Positions 16,334-25,500 of a stretch of DNA of 64,000 nt are shown here, piece after piece. The DNA comes from Paraburkholderia silviterrae (GTDB lineage Bacteria; Pseudomonadota; Gammaproteobacteria; Burkholderiales; Burkholderiaceae): positions 572,646 through 636,645 of the forward strand of contig NZ_SMRP01000001.1 of the NCBI RefSeq assembly GCF_004353915.1, read 5' to 3'. The stretch's first letter is position 1. Each line of letters begins with the position of its first letter. The notes beneath the pieces were generated by a model. The model had not been told where the DNA came from. It searched no databases and saw only the letters and a program-made list of their open reading frames with translations. Position numbers and translations under genes: made by a program.

Positions 16334-17068
16334 TTAAGGCAGCGCCATCTCGGCCGCGCCCATCGCACGCGCCGCCTGCACGGAGATCGACCACTGCCGG
16401 GACGTGAGCGCCTCCACCATCGTCAGGCGTCCTTCAGGAATGAACGCGCCGGTATCGATGAACGTCTGCGAGCCGATCTGGCGCAGCTCGCGCACAGGGG
16501 TGTGCCCGCAGTAGGTGGGCGAAAGCGCGTAATGCGGCAGCCTGGCCGCGTTGAAGGCCAGCTCGCGCCCCCACATCATGCGCTCGCGCACTTCGGCATC
16601 GAACCGGCCAGCGTCGAGATCGGCATCGTCGCCGAAGAATTCCGCGTGCAGCACATTGAAGCGCGCCGCGCCCTCGCCCACCACGCGCACGAGCGGCAGC
16701 TCCCGCAGCCGCTTCGCATGCACGGCCAGCGCGTGGTCGGACAGCCCCTGCGCCCAGCCCCCGCCAATGGCATACCAGCGATGCCGCGCGAGGCGCCCTT
16801 CCGCGACCGCGCATAGCGCGTCTTCGTGATTGCCGAGCACAGCGTAGAACCAGGGCTTGTCGAGCAGCGCGAGCGCCTCCTCGCACTGGTCGCCGCGGTC
16901 GACGAGATCGCCCACCGAAAACAGCCGGTCGCGCGCGGCGTCGAATCCCACTTTGTGAAGCAGATAGCGCAAGGCGTCCACGCAGCCGTGCAGGTCGCCG
17001 ATCACGAAGTCGCGACCGGCCGCATTGGCCGCATGATGCTGGACGACAGGAGCGAGAGTAGGCGTCAT
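16334..17068 (-). CDS. PrpA-type metallophosphoesterase (serine/threonine phosphatase family)
   Basis: 244 residues with the calcineurin-like metal motifs GDLHGC near residue 24, GDLVDRG near 52, GNHED near 80 and GHTP near 195. This is the small phage-lambda/PrpA-type phosphoprotein phosphatase group; its target may be a protein or a nucleotide. ATG 17068 (MTPTLAPVV) was chosen within a longer open frame because upstream translation is Arg/Cys-rich and unlike the family. No partner gene lies adjacent. Confidence 0.88.
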   Translation of the reverse strand: MTPTLAPVVQHHAANAAGRDFVIGDLHGCVDALRYLLHKVGFDAARDRLFSVGDLVDRGDQCEEALALLDKPWFYAVLGNHEDALCAVAEGRLARHRWYAIGGGWAQGLSDHALAVHAKRLRELPLVRVVGEGAARFNVLHAEFFGDDADLDAGRFDAEVRERMMWGRELAFNAARLPHYALSPTYCGHTPVRELRQIGSQTFIDTGAFIPEGRLTMVEALTSRQWSISVQAARAMGAAEMALP

Positions 17069-17248
17069 CGCTTCATGATAGCGCCGGGCGCAACGCCACG
17101 TATGCGCGCCAATCCTCTTTTCGCGAGCGGATTTCGCGCAGCAGCCCGCGCGCAGCGCGAGCGAACCGTGCTGCGGCAGCGGCCACCAACGCCGGAACAC
17201 GCGCGCAGCCGATGCGGCGCCCGGGCTGCATCGACCGCGTCCCGCTTC

Positions 17249-17290
17249 GGCAGCGGCAGCGGCAGCGGCAGCGGCAGCGGCAGCGGCAGC
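17249..17290. repeat. GGCAGC hexanucleotide repeat, seven units
   Basis: Seven exact GGCAGC units end 6 bases before the stop of the cytochrome c gene (17297-17299) in the gap between it and the phosphatase gene. Read on the minus strand it would encode Leu-Pro repeats, but no credible gene covers it. A slippage-prone locus. Confidence 0.85.
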
Positions 17291-17296
17291 GGCGCG

Positions 17297-18709
17297 TTAT
17301 TGTGCCTGCGCGCGCAGCGCCGCAACCTGGTCCGGCGTGATGCTCGCCTGCGGATTGCCGAACTGCTTCGTCACGTAGTTCGCAATGGCCGCCACCTGGT
17401 CGTTGCTGAGCTCGTCGCCGAACGCCGGCATCAGCACGTCGGCGTCTTTGGTCTGGCGCCTCACGCCGTGCAGGATCGCCATCGTCAGGTTGTCCGGGCT
17501 CGCCGCGCCCGCCACGCTGTTGTGAATGAGCGACGGATACGCGCCTGGCGCGCTCGCGCCCACTCCCGCGCCGGTCCAGTTATGGCAGCTCGCGCAGTTG
17601 GCCACGAACAGCTGCGCGCCATTCACGCTCGTGATAACGGCGCCGCGCAGCGCGGTGATGTCGTCGTTGGCGGGCTGGCCGTACGAATCGCGCGAGCGCG
17701 TCACGCCGCCCGCAACCGGCGGTTGCCCGCGCAAATAGGCGGTGATCGAGCGCAGGTCCTCGGCGCTCAGGTACTGCGTGGAGTTTTGCACGACCTCGGC
17801 CATCGGCCCGGCGGCGTTCGCGTGGCCGGCCGCCACGCCGGTGGCGAGATAGCTCATGAGCGCGTCGTCGCTCCAGCCGCCGATCCCGCCCGCGCGGTCC
17901 GGCGTGATGTTGTACGCCTGCCAGCCCGCCTGCGTCGCGCCCGAGAAGCGCCCGCTCGACTTCAGGCCCTGCATGAAGTTGCGCGGCGTGTGGCACTCCT
18001 CGCAGTGCGCGAGCCCTTCGACCAGATACGCGCCGCGGTTGTACTCGGCGCTCTTTTGCGGATCGGGCACGAAGCGCCCTTCGTCGAAATTGAAGAGGTT
18101 CCAGAAAATCATCAGCCAGCGCTGATTGAACGGGAACTTCAGCTCGTTTGCGGGCGGCTTGTAATGGATCGGCGCGACCGTGTTCAGGTAGGCGCGGATC
18201 GCGAGCACGTCCTGCTCCGTCACGCGCGTGAACTCCACGTACGGAAACGCGGGATAGAGCCGCTCGCCGCTCTTGCCCACGCCCTCGTGCATCGCGCGCA
18301 TGAAGTCGGACTCGGTCCACTGGCCGATGCCCGTGTCGGGGTCGGGCGTGATGTTGGGCGTGTAGATCTTGCCGAACGGCGTGTTGATCGCGAGGCCGCC
18401 CGCGAACGGCCGGCTCTTGTCGGCGGTGTGGCACGCGGCGCAGTCGCCCATGCGCGCGAGGTATTCGCCGCGCTTGACGATCTCCGGTTGCGCGGCGGCG
18501 TCGCCGGGCGCAGCCGGGCCTTCGCCGTGCGCGGCGGGCAACGGCACTTCGTCGACGGGGCGCGTCTCGCCGTCGTGCGCGGTGTGCCACGCCGCGTAGA
18601 GCGCGAAGGTGCAGAACAGCAGCGTGGCGAACGTGGTGCGGGTGCGATGGGTGCGATGGGTACGATGCGCGGGGGACGGTCTTGTGTTCATCGTCGGTCT
18701 CGGGCTCAT
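17297..18709 (-). CDS. Triheme cytochrome c subunit of a membrane-bound dehydrogenase
   Basis: 470 residues with an N-terminal membrane anchor/signal (about 25-45, FATLLFCTFALYAAWH) preceded by a His-Arg-Thr repeat tract. Three CxxCH heme sites (CAACH, CEECH, CASCH) lie near residues 87, 235 and 375, matching the alcohol/gluconate/sorbitol dehydrogenase cytochrome subunit. It takes electrons from the flavoprotein encoded just upstream and passes them to quinone or the terminal oxidase at the periplasmic face. The start ATG 18709 lies 4 bases after the GMC stop; ATG 18691 is an alternative. Confidence 0.9.
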   Translation of the reverse strand: MSPRPTMNTRPSPAHRTHRTHRTRTTFATLLFCTFALYAAWHTAHDGETRPVDEVPLPAAHGEGPAAPGDAAAQPEIVKRGEYLARMGDCAACHTADKSRPFAGGLAINTPFGKIYTPNITPDPDTGIGQWTESDFMRAMHEGVGKSGERLYPAFPYVEFTRVTEQDVLAIRAYLNTVAPIHYKPPANELKFPFNQRWLMIFWNLFNFDEGRFVPDPQKSAEYNRGAYLVEGLAHCEECHTPRNFMQGLKSSGRFSGATQAGWQAYNITPDRAGGIGGWSDDALMSYLATGVAAGHANAAGPMAEVVQNSTQYLSAEDLRSITAYLRGQPPVAGGVTRSRDSYGQPANDDITALRGAVITSVNGAQLFVANCASCHNWTGAGVGASAPGAYPSLIHNSVAGAASPDNLTMAILHGVRRQTKDADVLMPAFGDELSNDQVAAIANYVTKQFGNPQASITPDQVAALRAQAQ

Positions 18710-18713
18710 GGCG

Positions 18714-20318
18714 TCAAAGCTCGCGACGCAGCTTGTCGGCCAGCTTGAGCGCCAGCGCGGCAATGGTCAGCGTGCAGTTCACGGAGGCAGCCGTCGGCAT
18801 CACCGCGCTGCTGGCGACGAACAGGTTCGAATGGTCGTGCGTGCGGCAGTCGGCATCGACGACCGAATCGGCCGGGTTCGCGCCCATGATCGTCGTGCCC
18901 ATGATGTGGTTGTTGGGCGCGAAGGTATCGTCGAAGGCGACCTCCGTGCCGCCAAAGAGCGCCGCGATCTGCGCGTAGAGCTCGTGCGTGTTGGCGGCGC
19001 TCTTCTTCACGTAGTCGTTGATCGAGTAGTAGATCTCGGGCTGCGGGATGCCGAGCGCGTCCTTGTGCTCGCCCGACGGCAGCACGCGGTTCTGCGGCTC
19101 GGGCAGATGCTCGTGGAAGCTGTTGATGTTGAGCGTGCGCGAGGCGCGGTCGCGGATCTCGCGGTCGAGCTCGGCGCCCGTCACGCCGTTCTTGATGAGC
19201 GCGGCGGTCACGGCCATCGTGCCCACGCCGTTCGAGAGATGCAGCTTCTTCGCGGCGTAGTCGGAACGGAATGCGCCGTCGCGGAAATTCACCACCGAGG
19301 TCATCTCCATCGGCCCGCGCCCCGGCCACAGCGGCTCGTTGGCGAGGAACGTGACGCCCGTGCCCGGGTGATCCATGAGATTGCGGCCCACCTGGTCGGA
19401 GCTGTTGCCGATGCCATGCGGAAAATGATCGCTCGTGGACATCAGCATGAGCTTGGGTGTTTCGATGCCGTTGGCGGCCAGCACGAAGAGCTTGCCCGTC
19501 ACGCGCGTGCTGTTGCCGTGCGGGTCCTTGTAGTGCACCGCGGTGATGAGGCCTTTGTTGTCGGCCTCGATGCGGTACACCACCGCCTCGGGCACGAGCT
19601 GGGCGCCGGCGCGCTCGGCCTTGTCGGCGTGCACGACGCCGTTGTACATCGCGGCGATCGGGCAGATGGGCATGCAATTGTTGTTTCCGCAGCACGTCGG
19701 GCGCGCATCGTAAGGGCGGCTGTTGCGCGCGACGGGCTCGGGCACTACGCGAAAGCCGTTGCCATTGAGCACGTCGCTAAAGCGCTGATCCATGTACGAG
19801 AGCGGCAGCATGCTCATCGGATAGGGCTTCGAGCGCGGCGAGCCCAGGTCGTGCTGCGCCGGATCCGGTCCCGAGACGCCCAGCTCGGCTTCGGCGGCCA
19901 GGTACCACGGCTCGAGCGTCTCGTACGGATACGGCCAGTCGCGGCCCACGCCGTACTGCGTCCTCAGGCGAAAATCGGCGGGCAGGAGGCGCCAGGCCGC
20001 CGCTGCCCAGTGCCACGTGGTGCCGCCCACGAGCCGCAGGTACTGCGAGTTGTACGGATAGTCGCCCTTCTGCACGAGGTAATCGTTGGGCGGCGAATAT
20101 TCGGGATGCGGAGCAAAGGGCGCGGAAGGATACGGCGTCGCGAAGTCGCCCTTGGCCGGCGAATTGCGAAAGTTCTCGACGATCTGCCAGCGCGCAAGAC
20201 GCGGTCCTGCTTCGAGCAGAATCACCGATGCGCCGGCCTGGGCCATCTGGTACGCCACCAGACTGCCCGCCACGCCGGAGCCGACTACCACTACGTCGGC
20301 AGATTGCTTGATCGCCAT
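18714..20318 (-). CDS. GMC-family FAD-dependent dehydrogenase
   Basis: 534 residues. An N-terminal Rossmann motif VVVVGSGVAGSLVAYQMAQAG (GxGxxG) binds FAD, GGTTWHW follows near residue 95, and the C-terminal GMC domain includes HDHSNLFVASSAVMPT and NCTLTIAALALKLAD. This matches the large subunit of gluconate 2-dehydrogenase or sorbitol-type dehydrogenases. It has no signal peptide; by analogy it is co-exported with the Tat-signal small subunit encoded upstream. It would oxidise a sugar or polyol in the periplasm, electrons going to the triheme cytochrome. The exact substrate cannot be read from the sequence. Confidence 0.9.
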   Translation of the reverse strand: MAIKQSADVVVVGSGVAGSLVAYQMAQAGASVILLEAGPRLARWQIVENFRNSPAKGDFATPYPSAPFAPHPEYSPPNDYLVQKGDYPYNSQYLRLVGGTTWHWAAAAWRLLPADFRLRTQYGVGRDWPYPYETLEPWYLAAEAELGVSGPDPAQHDLGSPRSKPYPMSMLPLSYMDQRFSDVLNGNGFRVVPEPVARNSRPYDARPTCCGNNNCMPICPIAAMYNGVVHADKAERAGAQLVPEAVVYRIEADNKGLITAVHYKDPHGNSTRVTGKLFVLAANGIETPKLMLMSTSDHFPHGIGNSSDQVGRNLMDHPGTGVTFLANEPLWPGRGPMEMTSVVNFRDGAFRSDYAAKKLHLSNGVGTMAVTAALIKNGVTGAELDREIRDRASRTLNINSFHEHLPEPQNRVLPSGEHKDALGIPQPEIYYSINDYVKKSAANTHELYAQIAALFGGTEVAFDDTFAPNNHIMGTTIMGANPADSVVDADCRTHDHSNLFVASSAVMPTAASVNCTLTIAALALKLADKLRREL

Positions 20319-20565
20319 TGTCGTCCCTCGTTGTTCTGGCTTGCTTGCGTATTGTGAGGACCTGGCGCGGCCTGCCAGAATCCGCTGCCGCCGCGCGCCG
20401 GGGTTTCGGCGGCACACGACGGCGGCGGTGCGAGAGGCGGCACGCGCAGGTCTTGCGGAAGCGTTCGCACGACGCCGTCGGCTGGCCGGTGGATGCGTGC
20501 ACGAGGTTCGCACGCGAGCCCGGTCAGCCCGCGCCGCGCGCGAGCCGCCCCGCCAATTGCTTCAC

Positions 20566-20590
20566 GGCCTGTTCACACCAATGACAGGCC
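20566..20590. repeat. Dispersed motif copy 1 (AATGACAGGCCC with GGCCTGT arm)
   Basis: GGCCTGT (20566-20572) and ACAGGCC (20584-20590) form a 7-bp stem spanning the end of the small-subunit gene. The core AATGACAGGCCC recurs near 45504 and 49584 in this window. Confidence 0.5.
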
Positions 20591-21244
20591 CTGATTCCTG
20601 GCCGCGGACATCGCAGCCACCGTCGAGGCCGGCATGTCCGCAGGCTTCGTTGTCCAATAGAACGGCACGTCGCGGCAATACGACGGAATCGTCAGCACGT
20701 CGCTGACCGGATCGAACATCAGCGCTTTCTCGTAGGCCAGCACCTGCACGTTCGGCATCTCTCCTACGAGCCCGAGATACCACGCGCGCATGATGTCGCC
20801 GACGCTCGAGGCAAGCTCCGGCTGATCGGTCTTGAGCGCGGCCGTGACGGTGTCCGAAGGCACGCCGCCGTGCGCCGCTAGCCATGCGTTGAGCGCGCCC
20901 ACGTTCTGCTCGAACTGGCTGCTCGCGCGCGCGAGCGCGGCGTAGATGCGCTGGCCGAGCACGGCGTCCAAACGCGTGCGGCCGGTCAGGTGCTGGGAGA
21001 GTGCGAGAAAGGCGGCGTAGCCGCTTTGCGCGGGCGCGGCGCTGGCGGCGGGGTCCGCGGCTGGGGTGGCGGCGAGCACATCGGCAATGCCCAAAGCGGA
21101 CTGTGTGCCACGCCTGCCGGCCATCGCGAAGGCGAGCGTCGCGGCAGTGGCGCAAGCGAGCGTCACGAAACGGCGACGGCCCGGACGGTCGACCGGGCCA
21201 TCGGGCGAATGAGCGGTCCCGTCCTGCTGCGTCACATCGGTCAT
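20573..21244 (-). CDS. Tat-exported small subunit of the GMC dehydrogenase
   Basis: 223 residues. A twin-arginine signal (GRRRFVTLACATAATLAFAMA, about 22-42) is followed by an Ala-rich linker and a helical domain (FLALSQHLTGRTRLDAVLGQRIYAAL). This matches the gluconate 2-dehydrogenase subunit 3/sorbitol dehydrogenase small-subunit family, whose Tat signal carries the flavoprotein across the membrane. AGGAG lies 6 bases before ATG 21244. It heads the three-gene operon; the 254-base gap to the GMC gene has no other clear frame. Confidence 0.88.
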   Translation of the reverse strand: MTDVTQQDGTAHSPDGPVDRPGRRRFVTLACATAATLAFAMAGRRGTQSALGIADVLAATPAADPAASAAPAQSGYAAFLALSQHLTGRTRLDAVLGQRIYAALARASSQFEQNVGALNAWLAAHGGVPSDTVTAALKTDQPELASSVGDIMRAWYLGLVGEMPNVQVLAYEKALMFDPVSDVLTIPSYCRDVPFYWTTKPADMPASTVAAMSAARNQGLSLV

Positions 21245-21267
21245 GAATACTCCTGACGAAGGGGCTA

Positions 21268-21283
21268 CCCCGCGCGAGCGGGG
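21268..21283 (-). promoter_or_regulatory. Short hairpin in the leader of the dehydrogenase operon
   Basis: CCCCGC-GCGA-GCGGGG lies 24-39 bases upstream of the small-subunit start, flanked by GGGGCTAC on both sides. It could influence initiation, but it may be chance in GC-rich DNA. Nothing else was seen in the rest of the 279-base gap. Confidence 0.25.
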
Positions 21284-21523
21284 CTACACACTTGCCGCCG
21301 TGACCGGCGACGATGCATACGGGAAAAGTTTGCAATCTTGCTCAAACATGCGCGTGTCAAATCCCTTTCCGTATGAAAGGTGCGGATGACACGTCGCGCA
21401 TGCAATATAGCGTCTCTGGACCCGATTCGACAAACCGTAAGCCGCGATGCCCGAAATAACGCCACATCGACGAGCCCGTTAAAATCGCTGCAACATTACG
21501 CCCCCAAACTCTCGATCGATAAG

Positions 21524-22180
21524 ATGAACGTCCTCCCGCAAGTCCTGCGCAACCGCCCGCACATGACCATCGCCATTGTGGTGGGCGCGCTGTGCGGCGC
21601 CCTCGCGCCGGGCGCACTGCGCTCCGTGGCACGCGTGCTGGCCGGATGGGACGCCGCGATCTGGACCTACCTCGTGCTGATGTGGATACACATGGCGCGC
21701 ACGAGCGAGGAGCGCGTGCGCCACAACGCGCAGCGCGAAGACCAGAGCGCAGGCACGGTGCTCTTTCTGATCTGCACGGCGACGGTTTTGAGCATCGTCG
21801 CCATCGTGCTGGAGCTCGGCACAACCAAAGATCTGAGCACGGCGTCGAAAGTGCTGCATGCGGTGCTCACCGGCCTCACGCTGATCGGCGCGTGGTTCCT
21901 CATTCCCACCATCTTCACGCTGCACTATGCACGCGTGTACTACGGCTCCGATCCCGCCGAGCCCGCGCTCGCCTTCCCCGACCGCAAGCTCGAGCCGAAC
22001 TACTGGGACTTCCTGTACTTTTCCTTCACGATCGCGTGCGCGTCGCAAACCGCCGACGTCGGCCTGCGCGGGCGCAGCGCGCGGCGCGGCGTGCTGGCGC
22101 AATCGATTCTCTCGTTCTATTTCAACGTTGCCGTGCTCGGCCTGTGCGTGAACATCGCCGCGAGCATGGTGGGCAACTGA
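21524..22180 (+). CDS. DUF1345 family inner-membrane protein
   Basis: 218 residues with about five hydrophobic helices. FLYFSFTIACASQTADVGLRGRSARR near residues 160-185 is the characteristic DUF1345 signature, followed by the final helix. ATG 21524 (MNVLPQVLRNRPHM) was chosen; the longer open frame upstream is unlike membrane-protein sequence. Function is unknown. Confidence 0.85.
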   Translation: MNVLPQVLRNRPHMTIAIVVGALCGALAPGALRSVARVLAGWDAAIWTYLVLMWIHMARTSEERVRHNAQREDQSAGTVLFLICTATVLSIVAIVLELGTTKDLSTASKVLHAVLTGLTLIGAWFLIPTIFTLHYARVYYGSDPAEPALAFPDRKLEPNYWDFLYFSFTIACASQTADVGLRGRSARRGVLAQSILSFYFNVAVLGLCVNIAASMVGN

Positions 22181-22547
22181 GCGCCTGCGCGCGCCGATCC
22201 ACGCGAACCCGCGTCAACACGCGCGAACAGCCGCTACCAGGCGCCATCGTGCGCCACGCCGGGCAACCCGGCACGCCCGGACGCAACCGGACGCAACCGG
22301 ACGCAACCAGGCGCCCTCGTGCGCCGGCCTCGGGCACATGCCTTGCTGACCCTCTCCATGCCTGGACGCCACGTGTCGCCTGCGCGGCTTCCGGTTTGGT
22401 TCCGGCCGGCTATTGCACTACTCTGAACAGGGCGCGCCGCTCGTATTGCTTGCGCGGCCCGCTTGGGCAGCCCACGGGCAACGTGATCGCATCCGGTGTT
22501 ACATCGGCCCTGCATCCACGTCGCCCGACGAATCTGGAATACGACCG
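22181..22547. other. 367-base gap before the glgE operon with short direct repeats
   Basis: Holds three consecutive 10-mers ACGCAACCGG/ACGCAACCGG/ACGCAACCAG (22281-22310). Two 19-base near copies beginning CCAGGCGCC and ending GTGCGCC sit at 22237 and 22307 (one mismatch). The glgE operon promoter must lie here, but no convincing -35/-10 pair stands out; TTGCAC at about 22414 is the best -35-like element. No gene was seen. Confidence 0.5.
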
Positions 22548-25500
22548 ATGCAAGCTCCCAACGCCTATGCGCCGCGGATCTATTTCGTTCATTCCGTACT
22601 CGTCGGATCGCTCGACGCGTGGCCCGCGCATTTCGCGCATGCGGCGTCGCTCGGCTTCGACCATGTCCTGATCGGCGGCTTGTTCGCGCCAGGCGCCACG
22701 ACGCCCGGCGCTTCGGGCGACGACCGCATCGTCGCCGATCACACCCGCTTGCATCCCGCCTTCGGCACGCAGGAAAGCGTGGACGAGGCGTTGCGCCTGC
22801 TCGTGGCCGCCGCGCGCACGCGCGGCGTCACGCTGCTCGCGGACCTCACGCTCGACCGCACCGCCGCGCACGGCTTGCTCCACGCCGGGCATCCCGAATG
22901 GTTCCATCCGTTCGAGCCCGAGGATGCGCGGCTCGATCCGCGTCACGGCCATCGCGACGCGAACGTCGCCTATGCCGACTTCGCGCGCGCGGGCGCGCCA
23001 CTCGCGGTGTGGTGGACACAGCTCGCAAGCCGTCTTGCCGATGCGGGCATCGGCGGCTTTCGCATCGACTCGCCGCATCGCGTGCCGGCGAACGTGCTGC
23101 GCGCGATCTTCGACGCGGTGCGTGCGAGCCATCCGCAAACGCGCTGGCTCGCGGCCACGCCAGGCCTCGCGCGCGAGGACCTCGCACAACTCGAGGACGC
23201 AGGCTTCGACGCCGCCTTCACGTCCTTGCGCTGGTGGGACTTTTCGTCGAGCTGGCTCATCGACGAGCACGCCGTCATGCGCCGCGTGGGCTCGCCCATT
23301 GCGTTTCCCGAGGCGCCCTATGGTCCGCGCCTCGCCCACGACCTGGAGAGCGCCGGCACGATGGTTGACATGCGCGCCGTCGAGCGCGCCTATCGGCGCA
23401 TGCTGCGCGCGGCGACGGCGCTCGGCACCGGCTGGCTCGTGCCGATGGGTTTCGAATACGGCATGGACGAAGCGATCCACCATGCCGCGCCGGGCTGCGG
23501 CCAGTATGGCGAGCGCCATGGCGGACAAACGCCTGGCGCGCATACGTGGGAAGCCGCGAAAGCCCGCGCGCCGTTCGACCTCTCCTCCGATATCGCGCAC
23601 GCCAACGCCTTGCAGCGCGAGACGTGGACGCTGCAGACCAACGGCGAGCTGCGCGCGCTCAACGGCCCCGGCGCGCCCATAGCCGCGCTGCTGCGCGGCG
23701 ATAGCGCCGACCTGCGCGAGTCCGGCGAAGCGCTGCTCACGCTCGTCAACCCCTCGCTCGCCGCGCCTGTGCGCGTGAACATGGCGCGTCTGCTCGATGG
23801 CGTGCCGGGCGGCTTCACGCGCTTCGCGCCGCTCGACGCGCAGACGCTGCGCGGCGCGCGCGACCCAGCCGCCCCCGCGCCTCACGACGCGAGCGCCGTG
23901 CCCGAGACCTTCACGCTGCCTGCGGGCGCGTGCTGGATCTTCAGCGCGCTCGCGAGTCCGATGGTCACGCTCGCGCCGCCCGAGGACCTCGCGAAGTCGC
24001 CCACGAGCGGCCACAAGAGCGTGCTCGAAGCCATCGCCGCGCCGCGCATCGCCATCGAAAGCGTGTCGCCCTCGGTCGATCATGGGCGCTTCGTCGTGAA
24101 GCGCGTGGTGGGCGAGCGCTGCGAAGTGCGCGCCGCGATCTTCGCCGATGGTCACGACCGCATCGACGCCGCCTTCCTCTGGCGCGCCAGCGACGAGACC
24201 GCATGGCACGAAGCGCCGATGACGCCGATGCAGCCCGCCGGCACCGACCTGTGGAGCGGCCACTTTCCGCTCGAGCGCGTGGGCCGCCACGAGTTCATCG
24301 TGATCGCCTGGCGCGACGACTTCGCCTCGCTCGTCGATCACCTGCAGAAGAAGCGCGCGGCGCATCAGCCGGTCGATCTCGAGCTCGAAGAAGCGAGCCG
24401 CCTGCTCGCGCTCGTGCTCGCCACGGCCGAAACGTCGGACGCGGACGAATACGAGAACCCATCCGGTGGGCATGCGCGCACGCGCGGCGCGCACGAGGGG
24501 CTCGATGCGCTCGTGAAGCGCTTCGTGACGGCCGACACCGAAACGCGTTGCGCGCTGCTCGCCGCCCCCGCCACGGCCGCCGCCGTGCGCGCCGCGCGTC
24601 ATCGCCCGTTTCTCGCGCGCGACAACCGGGTGCAGCGCGTGGACGCCGAGCGCAGCGCCGCGCGCTTCGCGAGCTGGTACGAGATCTTCCCGCGCTCGAT
24701 GGGCGATGACGAATCGCGCCACGGCACCTTCGACGACGTGATCGCCAAGATGCCGCGCATCCGCGACATGGGCTTCGACGTGCTGTACTTCCCGCCCATT
24801 CATCCGATCGGGCTTGCCAACCGCAAGGGTCGCAACAATGCGCTCAACGCGCAGCCCGGCGATGTGGGCAGCCCCTACGCGATCGGCGGGGCCGAAGGCG
24901 GCCATACCGCCGTGCATCCGCAGCTCGGCACGCTCGACGACTTTCGCCGCATGGTGGTGGCCGCGCACGAAAACGGCCTCGAAATTGCGCTCGATTTCGC
25001 GATCCAATGCTCGCCCGATCATCCGTGGCTCAAGGCGCATCCGGGCTGGTTCGCGTGGCGGCCCGACGGCACGCTGCGCTACGCGGAGAATCCGCCCAAG
25101 AAGTACCAGGACATCGTCAACCCCGAGTTCTACGCGCACGATTCGAAGCCCGGCCTGTGGCTCGCGCTGCGCGACGCGATCCTGTTCTGGGTGGGCCACG
25201 GCGTGCGCATCTTCCGCGTCGACAATCCGCACACGAAGCCGCTGCCGTTCTGGGAGTGGATGATCGGCGACGTGCGTGCGCGGCACCCCGACGTGATCTT
25301 CCTCTCCGAGGCCTTCACGCGCCCGCGCCTGATGTACCGGCTCGCCAAGCTCGGCTTCTCGCAGTCGTATACGTATTTCACCTGGCGCGAGTCCAAGCGC
25401 GACTTCATCGACTACCTCACCGAGCTCACGCAGACTGCGGTGCGCGACTTCTATCGGCCCAACTTCTTCGTCAATACGCCCGATATCAATCCGCGCTATC

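Noticed and set aside
16826..18748. 640-codon plus-strand frame across the phosphatase and cytochrome c genes
   Set aside because: It runs through the GGCAGC microsatellite as Gly-Ser repeats and opposes three CxxCH heme sites; not a gene.
20319..20572. Possible extra gene in the gap between the dehydrogenase small and large subunits
   Set aside because: Frames are Arg/Ala-rich with no start signals or conserved features; best seen as intergenic.
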